Positions 15,813-23,262 of a stretch of DNA of 42,106 bases are shown here, piece after piece. The notes beneath the pieces are model-generated. The model saw only the letters and a program-made list of their open reading frames with translations. It did not search any database and had not been told where the DNA came from. Positions within the stretch are counted from its first letter, which is position 1; each line of letters opens with the position of its first letter. The translations under genes and the position numbers were made by a program. Source of the DNA: W0P28-013 sp963658575 (lineage in GTDB: Bacteria > Bacteroidota > Bacteroidia > Bacteroidales > Paludibacteraceae); assembly GCA_963658575.1 (NCBI GenBank), contig CAVKQB010000014.1:1-42106 (forward strand). The letters are read 5' to 3'.

Positions 15813-16622
15813 TTATCGTCTGTTTTTGGCGCGCACGTCTTCCTGCAAATCCCAACATTTCAGGCGGCGCACATAGGCATCGACCGACATGTCGGGGCCG
15901 AGCGTAACTGTGTCGTCGTCGAAATACTTGATGGGCGACAGATGGTCGAACGCAATGCGTCGTTTGTTCGGCTCGTAGTCGAGAAACATGGCGATGTCGG
16001 CATCGTATGCGAATATGCGTCGATAGAGCGTTTGGCCGTCGTTGGCGAGTATGGGCAGTCCGAGTTGCGCGTGGTTGTCGCCGTCGAACCACAGCACATC
16101 GATGAATTTGTGTTGCGTGTGCGCCTGCGAGCCGCTCCAGCCGAGCAACAGATAGACCTTTTGCCGCTTGTATTTGTAGGCAATTGCCCGATAGTAGAGC
16201 GCTCCGTACCAATTTTCGGCCGATAATGTTTGGCTTTCAGAGGGCGCGAATGGCATCTCCGATTGTGTCAGGCGATGGTATTCGCCGTTGCTTTTCTGTA
16301 CATAACCGTTGTAAACGAAGCCGCTGTCGATAGGAATGTTCCAAGTGTAGATGCGTAGTTGGCCGTCGTCGGAGAGCGTTTTCCCAACGAATTTCAGGCT
16401 GCTGAACGGGTAACTGAAGGCTCCGTCGCATGTCAAGGCGTGGGCGAAGATGGCGTTGATGGTGTCGTTGTGGAGCAAGTTGGCGCGAGCGTCGGTCGAT
16501 TGCTCTATGGCATCGAACAGGCGCGCTATCTGCTGTTCGCATTCGGCGAGCGATTGCGCTTGCAGGCACGCAACGGCGCATACAGCCGCAACGGCAAGGT
16601 TGATTTTGCGTAGTTTTTTCAT
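15813..16622 (-). CDS. Secreted conserved protein of unknown function
   Basis: A 269-residue protein with a Sec signal peptide (MKKLRKINLAVAAVCAVACLQAQS). The ATG at 16622 was chosen because the longer open frame to 17207 is a shadow of the glucanotransferase gene. The mature part has an aromatic, beta-rich pattern with motifs NWYGALYYRAI, VYLLLGWSG, KFIDVLWFDG, LGLPI and RRIAFDHLSPI. I have the impression of a Bacteroidota-specific secreted family, but I cannot name its function. It starts 5 nt after the glucanotransferase stop codon, so the two are very probably co-transcribed. Confidence 0.8.
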   Translation of the reverse strand: MKKLRKINLAVAAVCAVACLQAQSLAECEQQIARLFDAIEQSTDARANLLHNDTINAIFAHALTCDGAFSYPFSSLKFVGKTLSDDGQLRIYTWNIPIDSGFVYNGYVQKSNGEYHRLTQSEMPFAPSESQTLSAENWYGALYYRAIAYKYKRQKVYLLLGWSGSQAHTQHKFIDVLWFDGDNHAQLGLPILANDGQTLYRRIFAYDADIAMFLDYEPNKRRIAFDHLSPIKYFDDDTVTLGPDMSVDAYVRRLKCWDLQEDVRAKNRR

Positions 16623-16627
16623 CTTTT

Positions 16628-19222
16628 TCAACGACCGTTGGCGGCGATTATCTGTTTCATCTTTCGGTTGAAATCTTTGGCTTTGAGCAGTTCGCCGAGT
16701 GTCAGATGTATGCGATAGCACCAAAAGTGGTGTGGGTTGCTTGGGTCGTTGATGCGTTCGCCATCGGCATCGTAGAGGCGGAGTGCGCCGTCCATGGCCA
16801 GATAGTCCTGCAGCGGCAGAATGGCGAGCAGGCTGTTGCCGCTCATTTGCCGTGTTACGATTTGTTCGGCGATGGCCGGCGTGCAACTTTCGGGGGCTTT
16901 GCCTTCGCAGTGCAGCATGTTGTTGTAGTAGCGTTGTGTGGCTTCGGGGTTTTCGTGCCACCAACTGCGCAACGGCGATGTGTCGTGTGTGCCTGTGCTG
17001 CATACCGAGAGATACGGCGTGCGCTGCGGATCGACAAATTCGACGGCGAAATCTTTGGGCATGCGTTCTATTTCGAGGCTGAGAATCTGCATGTCGTTCA
17101 TCACTTGCGGCACGCAGGCCGGCACCATGCCGAGGTCTTCGCCGCAGACGAGCATGTTGGTGGCACGCAGTAGTGCAGGCAGTTTGCGCTGTGCTTGTAT
17201 GCGCCAAAATTCATTTTGCCGGTGGTAGAAATAGTTTTCGTATATCTGCTCCATGATGTGCCGTTCGCGTTCGTCGAGCGCGGCGAAGGTGCGCGATTTA
17301 TGCACCATGATGCGCGGGTGAAATTTGCCTTTTTGGTACACATCTTCGATGAAAAGCACTTCGGTGTGTAGTTCCAGCAGTTTGTCGCGCAGGGTGCGTT
17401 CCTTGTCACCGAAATGGTCGCTCAACTTGCGTTGCGTGTCGAATTCGGGTTTGAATTGGAGCGTGCCGTTCGGCTGTTGGTCGAAGTATTTCTGGGCGAT
17501 GGCGGCGGCTTGGTTGCCAAAAAGTTCGGCCAGCATTTGCGGCGTGATGTAGGGTTTGAGCATGCGCTCGTGGTCGAAATGCAGCCCGTAGTTTTCGATT
17601 TCGCCTATGCACATCGGCATGGCCGGATTGAAGTAGCCGAGCAGTCCCCAGATGGCCGACTGCGGAATCTCCCAGATGCGGAAAAATCCCAAAATATGGT
17701 CGATGCGGTAAGCGTCGAAATAGTTGGCCATGTTTGTGAAACGGTTTTTCCACCATGCGAAGCCGTCTTTGGCCATTTCGTCCCAATCGTAAGTGGGGAA
17801 GCCCCAATTTTGCCCCGTTGCCGAGAAATCGTCGGGCGGTGCGCCGGCCTGCTTGTCGAGGTGGAACAGGTGCGGATACATCCACGCATCGACGCTGTTG
17901 GGGCTGATGCCGATGGGCAGGTCGCCTTTGAGCGCAACGCCGTGTGTGTGGGCGTAGTCGCGCACTTCCGACAGCTGTTTGGCCAGATGAAATTGCACGA
18001 AATAGTGCAGTTCGGTCTGTTGCGCGTGTTGCGTGGCGAAACGTTGCACGGCTTGAGCGTCGTAAACGGCCATGTCGCCCCAACGGTGGAAATCGGCGGT
18101 GCCGTGTTGGTCGCGTTGCACGCAGAATACGGCATACGGAACGAGCCAATGGCTGTTGTTGGCGAAGAATTTCTTGTATTCTGCCGATGCAAAAGTTTTG
18201 GCTTTCTCCTGCTCGAAAATCAGGCTGATGTATTCCCATTTCAGCGCATTGACGGCGGCATAATCGACGAACGTTTTGGCGTTGAGTTGGCGGCGGCGTT
18301 TGTCGAAAGCGGCTTCGGTTTTGGCGTTGTTGAGTTTGCCGATGGACTCCAAATGCAGGTACATGGGGTGCAGTGCATACACCGAAATGGCGCTGTACGG
18401 ATACGAATCGGCATCGGTTTTGGTGTTGGTGGTGTCGTTCACGGGCAGAATCTGAATCAGTTTTTGTCCCGTGGTGTGCGCCCAATCGACCATCTGTTTC
18501 AAATCGTGAAATTCGCCCACGCCCCAATCGCCCTCGCTACGCAGCGAGAACACGGGAATGGCCGTGCCTGCGCCTTTCCAGCGGAAATCTTGCCTGAAAT
18601 TGTCCGAAAGCACCGTCGCGCCGTCGATGGAGTGCAATTGGCGGTTGCCGTCGTTTTCCCAGCGAACGATTTCGCCCGATGCAAGGTCGTAAACCACAAA
18701 TTTGTATTCGCAGTTTTGCAGCGCGCTGTTTTTGAGTTTGACGAACCAATCGGCGTTGTCGGTGGCTTGCATGGGCAGCAGATGGCGTGCATCCCAACCG
18801 CCCAATGTGCGTGTCGAACCCAAGATGCCAACGCCTTGATTGGCCTCGACGGCCGGCGCATTGACAATCAGCAGTGTCTCGTCGGCACCGATTTTGGGCA
18901 ATCGTTTGGTGTGGTGCGCGCACCAAGCCGCCGTGAATGGCGTAGTGCGAAACACGCGTGCCGTCGATGGATAGCGAAACGTGTTGAACACTTGTGCGTC
19001 GGGCGGAAGTGCGGGCAGCAGGCGTTGTTCGGGCGATTCTACGATTTGCGTTTGTTCTGGGTTCAGAACGAAGTAGGCGTAGGTCGTCGGTTTGCCTTGC
19101 GGCTCGTAGGGGCATTGCCACAGGCTGTCGGCAACGTAGGTCATCGCAACGGTTTTACCCTCGATTTGCAGAAAAACGTTTTGCCCCCAATAGGTGTAGC
19201 ATTTCAGATTGAAAGTTATCAT
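16628..19222 (-). CDS. malQ: 4-alpha-glucanotransferase, GH77 with two CBM20 domains (DPE2-like)
   Basis: An 864-residue amylomaltase that transfers alpha-1,4-glucan segments or glucose between maltose, maltodextrins and polysaccharide. Two starch-binding CBM20 domains lie at about 1-100 and 112-215 (GSTRTLGGWDARHLLPM is typical). The GH77 catalytic part starts near 220 (GTAIPVFSLRSEGDWGVGEF). Catalytic residues are nucleophile Asp508 in YRIDHILGFFRIW, acid/base Glu695 in CGEDLGMVP and Asp747 in STGTHDTSPLR. A roughly 150-residue insert (about 540-690) separates the first two. Tandem CBM20 plus this insert is the layout of plant DPE2 rather than E. coli MalQ (about 690 residues). No signal peptide is present, so it is cytoplasmic. 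Confidence 0.95.
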   Translation of the reverse strand: MITFNLKCYTYWGQNVFLQIEGKTVAMTYVADSLWQCPYEPQGKPTTYAYFVLNPEQTQIVESPEQRLLPALPPDAQVFNTFRYPSTARVFRTTPFTAAWCAHHTKRLPKIGADETLLIVNAPAVEANQGVGILGSTRTLGGWDARHLLPMQATDNADWFVKLKNSALQNCEYKFVVYDLASGEIVRWENDGNRQLHSIDGATVLSDNFRQDFRWKGAGTAIPVFSLRSEGDWGVGEFHDLKQMVDWAHTTGQKLIQILPVNDTTNTKTDADSYPYSAISVYALHPMYLHLESIGKLNNAKTEAAFDKRRRQLNAKTFVDYAAVNALKWEYISLIFEQEKAKTFASAEYKKFFANNSHWLVPYAVFCVQRDQHGTADFHRWGDMAVYDAQAVQRFATQHAQQTELHYFVQFHLAKQLSEVRDYAHTHGVALKGDLPIGISPNSVDAWMYPHLFHLDKQAGAPPDDFSATGQNWGFPTYDWDEMAKDGFAWWKNRFTNMANYFDAYRIDHILGFFRIWEIPQSAIWGLLGYFNPAMPMCIGEIENYGLHFDHERMLKPYITPQMLAELFGNQAAAIAQKYFDQQPNGTLQFKPEFDTQRKLSDHFGDKERTLRDKLLELHTEVLFIEDVYQKGKFHPRIMVHKSRTFAALDERERHIMEQIYENYFYHRQNEFWRIQAQRKLPALLRATNMLVCGEDLGMVPACVPQVMNDMQILSLEIERMPKDFAVEFVDPQRTPYLSVCSTGTHDTSPLRSWWHENPEATQRYYNNMLHCEGKAPESCTPAIAEQIVTRQMSGNSLLAILPLQDYLAMDGALRLYDADGERINDPSNPHHFWCYRIHLTLGELLKAKDFNRKMKQIIAANGR

Positions 19223-19299
19223 AGTGGTCTGTTTTTATCTTATCTTTTTCGTTGCAAGAATGATGCCAAAGTGAGCGCGGAGTTTGTAAATATAGCCCC

Positions 19300-19322
19300 C
19301 CTCTTATCCCCAAAGGGGGAGG
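19300..19322. repeat. GC hairpin element upstream of malQ
   Basis: CCCC-AAA-GGGG stem-loop extended by a CCTC/GAGG pairing around a TTAT bulge. No T-run follows on either strand, so it is not a standard terminator. Similar C-run/G-run hairpins are common repetitive elements in Bacteroidota spacers; I cannot test copy number here. Confidence 0.5.
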
Positions 19323-19325
19323 TTG

Positions 19326-19581
19326 TTTCATATTATTTGAAAATTTGAAGATTTGAAGATTGTTTCTCGTGCTTCGCACGTTTCTAAGTTTCTAAGTTTC
19401 TGGTTATTTGGTTATTTGAAAATTAATTGAATAATTGGAAATTGAGTAATTAGATAATTGTCTTTGCTCTTTGCTCTATGTTCTTTGTTCTCTCACCTAT
19501 AACCTATAACCTATAACCTATAACCTATAACCTATAACCTTTTGTCTTGCTACTTGCTACTCACATCTTGCTACTAATCAA
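19326..19581. repeat. Intergenic mosaic repeat R7
   Basis: This occupies the 359-nt malQ-TPR spacer together with the hairpin at 19300-19322. It holds ATTTGAAG words, a small hairpin CGTGCTTCGCACG (19368-19380), TTTCTAAG octads, GGTTATTT words, TTTGCTC/TTTGTTC heptads (about 19461-19490), TCTCACC, about six CTATAAC heptads (19495-19540), then CTTGCTACTTGCTACT and CTTGCTACTAATCAA. The last word touches the TPR gene stop codon (19582). Confidence 0.88.
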
Positions 19582-21549
19582 TCATTGTCTCATGCGTTTC
19601 AGATAGTTGTAGGCCTGATATATGCCGAGTTCGCCGGCTTTGCTCAGGTCGGCCACGCCGTGTTCGGTATCGCCGATGTAGATGTACGTCAGCCCGCGGT
19701 TGAAGTAGGCTTCGGCCATGTCGGGGTCGCTTTCGATGGCGTTGGTGTAGTTGCGTATGGCCGATTGAAAATCTTTCTGCACGCAGAGCACGTTGGCTCG
19801 GTTGAACCAAGCGTAGGCGAAGTTGGGCGCATATTCTAGTGCCTTGTCGTAGTCGCGCATTATCATTTCGAAATTGTTGGCATACTGTTCGGTGGATTGT
19901 GCATTTTCGTCGCTGTTGCTCGATTTGAATTCCAACTCTTTGAAGCGTATGTTTGCGCGGCAGAAGTAGGCGAGTGTCATGTCGGAATCGAAGTAGATGG
20001 CGCGCGAGAAATCGGCGTTGGCATTGGCAAAATCCTGCACCAGCGCATAGTCGATGCCGCGGGCGAGGTAGAGTAGTGCGTTGTCGGGCGTGGCATTGAT
20101 GCGCCGCGATAGTTCGTCGATCGAGCGGAAATGGTGGTTGATGAGCGTTTGTGTGAGCGGCATTTCGCGGTTCACGATTTTGAGCGTTGCTGGCAGCACA
20201 TGCAGCGCATTGAGTTGGCTTACGAGCGTGCTGTAATGGTCGTTTTTGCGCACGGGATCCTCTTTTTGGTAGTACGACAGCACAAAGTTTTTCTCGCTCG
20301 ACACGTCCATTTGTGTGTTTTGTATGGCTCCGCGTATGGTAGCGGTGGCGGTGTTGCCCGTGGCGGCATCGAACAGACGTGCGCGTGCGCGTTCCGAATT
20401 TGCATCTTGTTGTGCCAATTCGGGGCTTGTGTCTATTTCGTCGCCTTGTTGCTGCCGTTGTTTGGCCTCTTGGCGCAGTTGTTCTATCTTGTCGTAGTCG
20501 TCGAAGGCGGCGCGTTTTTTGCCCATTTTTTCGTAAGCTTGGGCGCGTCCGTAGTAGGCTGGCACGAAGGTTGGGTGGCGTTCGATGAGCGTGCTGAAAT
20601 CGGTTTCGGCGTTGCGCCAATCGTAGAGTTCGGCATAGACCAGCGCGCGTTGGTAGATGGCTTTGTCGTGGTCGGGCTTGAGTTTCAGCACTTCGGTCAG
20701 GTCGGCGATGGCGTTGTTCAGGTCGCCCACTTCGGAGCGCAGCAGTGCACGGTTGAACCACGCCGTTTCGTCGGTTGGGTCGAGTGCCACGGCACGGTCG
20801 AAATCGGCCAGCGCGCCTCGGTAGTTTTTGGCTTCGTAGTTCAGAAATCCGCGGTTGATGTAGTAGCCTGCATTTTGCGTGCCGAGCCGAATGGCTTCGT
20901 TGTAATCGGCGAGTGCGCCGCTGTTGTCGCCTGTTTGCAGACGGGCGATGGCGCGTGTAGCCCATAGGTCGGGGTTGTATTTGTCGGTGGCTACCAATTG
21001 GTCGAAATCGTTAAGTGCATCGAGCGTGTCGCCTTTGGCCAGCAGTATGCGGCCGCGTTCGTAGAGCAGGTCGGCCGATTGTTTGTTGTGGCGCAGCAGC
21101 ACATCGACATCGGTCAAGGCCTCGTCGTACCGCTCGAGTTGCAGCCGCGCTTCGATGCGGTTGAGCGTGTAAATCGGATTTTCGGGTGCAAACTCCAATG
21201 CCTGCGAAAAATCGGCTTCGGCTTCGGCATAACGTTCGAGGCGCATACGCACGAATCCGCGCGCGTAGTAGGCTTGCGGCATGAACGCATTGCGTTCGAT
21301 GACGGCGTTGCAGTCCTGCTCGGCACCGCGGTAATCTTCCAACTCTATTTTGGCGATGGCGCGGTAGAAATAGGGTTCGGTGAGATAGGGTTTGGCTTTG
21401 ATAACTTGATTGAAATACTGTATCGACAGCACATAATCCTCGAAATAGAGCGCATTGCGCCCGATGGCCAGCACGCGGTCGGTGTTGAGTTGCGCCGCCG
21501 CAAACAGCGGCAGCAAAGCAAACGGCAATATGGCGATGATGCGGCGCAT
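19582..21549 (-). CDS. Exported tetratricopeptide-repeat protein
   Basis: A 655-residue protein with a Sec signal peptide (MRRIIAILPFALLPLFAAAQ) followed by about 13 TPR units in two blocks. The first covers about 25-360 (repeats such as AYYARGFVRMRLERYAEAEA and LADFDRAVALDP); the second about 490-650. Between them is a charged, Gln-rich linker and a segment without repeats (about 365-480). TPR arrays are protein-interaction scaffolds; a periplasmic or outer-membrane assembly role is an inference. It starts 10 nt after the dapA stop, so it is probably co-transcribed with dapA, but nothing links it to lysine synthesis. Confidence 0.88.
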   Translation of the reverse strand: MRRIIAILPFALLPLFAAAQLNTDRVLAIGRNALYFEDYVLSIQYFNQVIKAKPYLTEPYFYRAIAKIELEDYRGAEQDCNAVIERNAFMPQAYYARGFVRMRLERYAEAEADFSQALEFAPENPIYTLNRIEARLQLERYDEALTDVDVLLRHNKQSADLLYERGRILLAKGDTLDALNDFDQLVATDKYNPDLWATRAIARLQTGDNSGALADYNEAIRLGTQNAGYYINRGFLNYEAKNYRGALADFDRAVALDPTDETAWFNRALLRSEVGDLNNAIADLTEVLKLKPDHDKAIYQRALVYAELYDWRNAETDFSTLIERHPTFVPAYYGRAQAYEKMGKKRAAFDDYDKIEQLRQEAKQRQQQGDEIDTSPELAQQDANSERARARLFDAATGNTATATIRGAIQNTQMDVSSEKNFVLSYYQKEDPVRKNDHYSTLVSQLNALHVLPATLKIVNREMPLTQTLINHHFRSIDELSRRINATPDNALLYLARGIDYALVQDFANANADFSRAIYFDSDMTLAYFCRANIRFKELEFKSSNSDENAQSTEQYANNFEMIMRDYDKALEYAPNFAYAWFNRANVLCVQKDFQSAIRNYTNAIESDPDMAEAYFNRGLTYIYIGDTEHGVADLSKAGELGIYQAYNYLKRMRQ

Positions 21550-21559
21550 GGCGGGCGGC

Positions 21560-22456
21560 TTACTCTTCTATCGCTTTGATTTGCTCCAGCACTTCGCGCA
21601 TGCGTTCGGTGGTTTTGAGCGTGGTCGGCACCAGTGGCAGCCGCAGTTCGTTTTCGATGAAGCCCATCATCGAGAGCAGACTCTTCACGCCCGCCGGATT
21701 GCCATCGACAAAGAGCAGTTCCATCAGTTCGGTGAAACGGTAGTGTATGTCGCGCGCACCGGCCAAATCGCCACGCATGGCCAGCCGCACCATACGGCTG
21801 AATTCGCGCGGAAAGGCGTTGCCTACCACCGAAATGGCACCGACTGCGCCCAGCGTTATCAGTGGGAAGGTGATGCCGTCGTCGCCCGATATGACCATGA
21901 AATGTTTCGGTTTGTTTTTGATGATTTCGTCGATTTGCGAAAATTTGCCCGATGCCTCTTTGATGGCCACGATGTTCGGAAATTCGCGTGCAAGGCGCAG
22001 CACGGTTTCGGCGGTCATGTTCACGCCTGTGCGCCCCGGCACATTGTACAAGATGATGGGCGTGCTGGTGGCTTGCGCGATGGCGCGGTAGTGCTGGTAG
22101 ATGCCCTCTTGCGACGGCTTGTTGTAGTACGGCACCACGCTCAGCACGGCATCGACTTGCGACAGGTCGGTGTTTTTGATGGCTTCGACCACGGTGCGCG
22201 TGTTGTTGCCGCTGATGCCCATGACGATTGGCAGGCGTTTCCCGTTCTTTTCGATGATGAAACGGGCGATGTCGCGTTTTTCGTCGTCGGTGAGTGTGGG
22301 CGTTTCGGCCGTCGTGCCGAAAATCACCAAATAGTCGGCGTGGTTGGTTATTTGGTACTCGACGAGCCTCCCCAACGCCGCATAATCGACACTGCCGTCC
22401 TTCTTGAAAGGCGTAACCAACGCCACGCCCATGCCTGTAAGTTTATTTTGGTTCAT
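21560..22456 (-). CDS. dapA: 4-hydroxy-tetrahydrodipicolinate synthase
   Basis: A 298-residue class I aldolase-type enzyme that condenses pyruvate with aspartate semialdehyde, the first committed step of lysine and diaminopimelate synthesis. The Schiff-base lysine is Lys166 in VAIKEASG. Tyr137 and Arg142 are in LYNVPGRTG, the Thr pair is in FGTTAETPTL (48-49), and Tyr111 is in VVPYYNKP. Length matches the family (about 295). Upstream is a repeat spacer of about 240 nt without a recognisable TAnnTTTG element, so it may be transcribed from further up, from ligA. Confidence 0.97.
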   Translation of the reverse strand: MNQNKLTGMGVALVTPFKKDGSVDYAALGRLVEYQITNHADYLVIFGTTAETPTLTDDEKRDIARFIIEKNGKRLPIVMGISGNNTRTVVEAIKNTDLSQVDAVLSVVPYYNKPSQEGIYQHYRAIAQATSTPIILYNVPGRTGVNMTAETVLRLAREFPNIVAIKEASGKFSQIDEIIKNKPKHFMVISGDDGITFPLITLGAVGAISVVGNAFPREFSRMVRLAMRGDLAGARDIHYRFTELMELLFVDGNPAGVKSLLSMMGFIENELRLPLVPTTLKTTERMREVLEQIKAIEE

Positions 22457-22700
22457 ATATTCTAAATTTCAAATTTCAGATTTTTTTAGTAGTAAGAAAA
22501 AGGTGAGAGGTTATAGGTTATAGGTGAGAGAACAAAGAATATAGAGCAAAGAGCAAAGACTAGGTTATAGGTTATAGGTGAGAGTAATTTCAAATTGCTC
22601 GGACGTGGCACGTAGCGTCCCTACTTTCCACTTGATAAACTTTCTCACTTTCATACTTTCTAACTTTCTCACTTTCTCACTTTCACACTTTCACACTTTC
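22457..22700. repeat. Intergenic mosaic repeat R8 with GC hairpin
   Basis: This fills the spacer between the unknown gene and dapA. It holds CAAATTT/CAGATTT heptads, GGTTATAG heptads in two blocks separated by AACAAAG-type heptads, then the hairpin GGACGTGG...CGTCC (22601-22620) in the same frame as 8944-8980, and ACTTTCTC/ACTTTCAC octads up to 22700. The TGA stop of the next gene (22699-22701) lies within the last GTGTGAAA octad. Confidence 0.87.
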
Positions 22701-23247
22701 ACACTGTTTCGCACTGTTTAATTTCTTTCAGATAGCGCAAAATGGCGTTCCACAGGGCGTGTTCGTGCTGCTTTTTTTCGGCGGCTGGCGTAACTTTCAC
22801 GGCAAAATCTATCAGCCCGTATTGGCTCACGTCGCCGCCCACTTTGCACTTTGCATTGGCGTAGAGCAGCGCATATTGCAGCGGCAAACAGAAAGTTTGT
22901 GTCAGGTCGATGAGCAGGTCGTACTGCTGCGCTGCGATGGCGTTCAGCGTTGCTTTCTGCGGTTTCCCCCAGAACGAGATTTGCGCCTTGTCCAGCACTA
23001 CGAAGTGCGCTTCCGACGGCTTTTCGCACTGTTTTTTCGCTACATAACTCACCACGTCGGTCTGCTTGCCGTCGGCGTGCAGGGCGCGCACCGCCTCGTC
23101 GATGAATGCGCGGTTTTCGGTCGGGTCGCTTTCGTACAGAAGCAGTATTTTTTTTGCGTGTGCGTAGTCCACAAACTGCTTTTGGCGCATGTGGCGTTTG
23201 GCATGTTTGCGCACGCAGTAGCCGAATAGTTTCAGTCGTAAACCCAT
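22699..23247 (-). CDS. Conserved protein of unknown function (DUF6913-like)
   Basis: A 182-residue protein with a basic N-terminus (KLFGYCVRKHAKRHMRQKQF) and an alpha/beta body containing KILLLYES, HFVVLDKAQISFWGKP, YDLLIDLTQTFCLPLQYAL, CKVGG and YGLIDFAVKV. I think it matches the Bacteroidota-specific DUF6913 family, but this is from memory and without a profile search. There is no signal peptide or membrane segment. It starts 15 nt after the ligA stop, so the pair is probably one transcript. Its stop codon is formed within repeat R8. Confidence 0.72.
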   Translation of the reverse strand: MGLRLKLFGYCVRKHAKRHMRQKQFVDYAHAKKILLLYESDPTENRAFIDEAVRALHADGKQTDVVSYVAKKQCEKPSEAHFVVLDKAQISFWGKPQKATLNAIAAQQYDLLIDLTQTFCLPLQYALLYANAKCKVGGDVSQYGLIDFAVKVTPAAEKKQHEHALWNAILRYLKEIKQCETV

Positions 23248-23262
23248 AGTTTTTGCTTCGTT

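Noticed and set aside
15813..17207. 464-codon version of the secreted unknown protein
   Set aside because: The first 195 residues overlap malQ in another frame and are Arg/His-rich shadow sequence. The signal peptide begins at 16622.
19267..19274. malQ promoter TCACTTTG (minus strand)
   Set aside because: It lacks the A of the TA in TAnnTTTG and has no -33 box; too weak to list as a feature.
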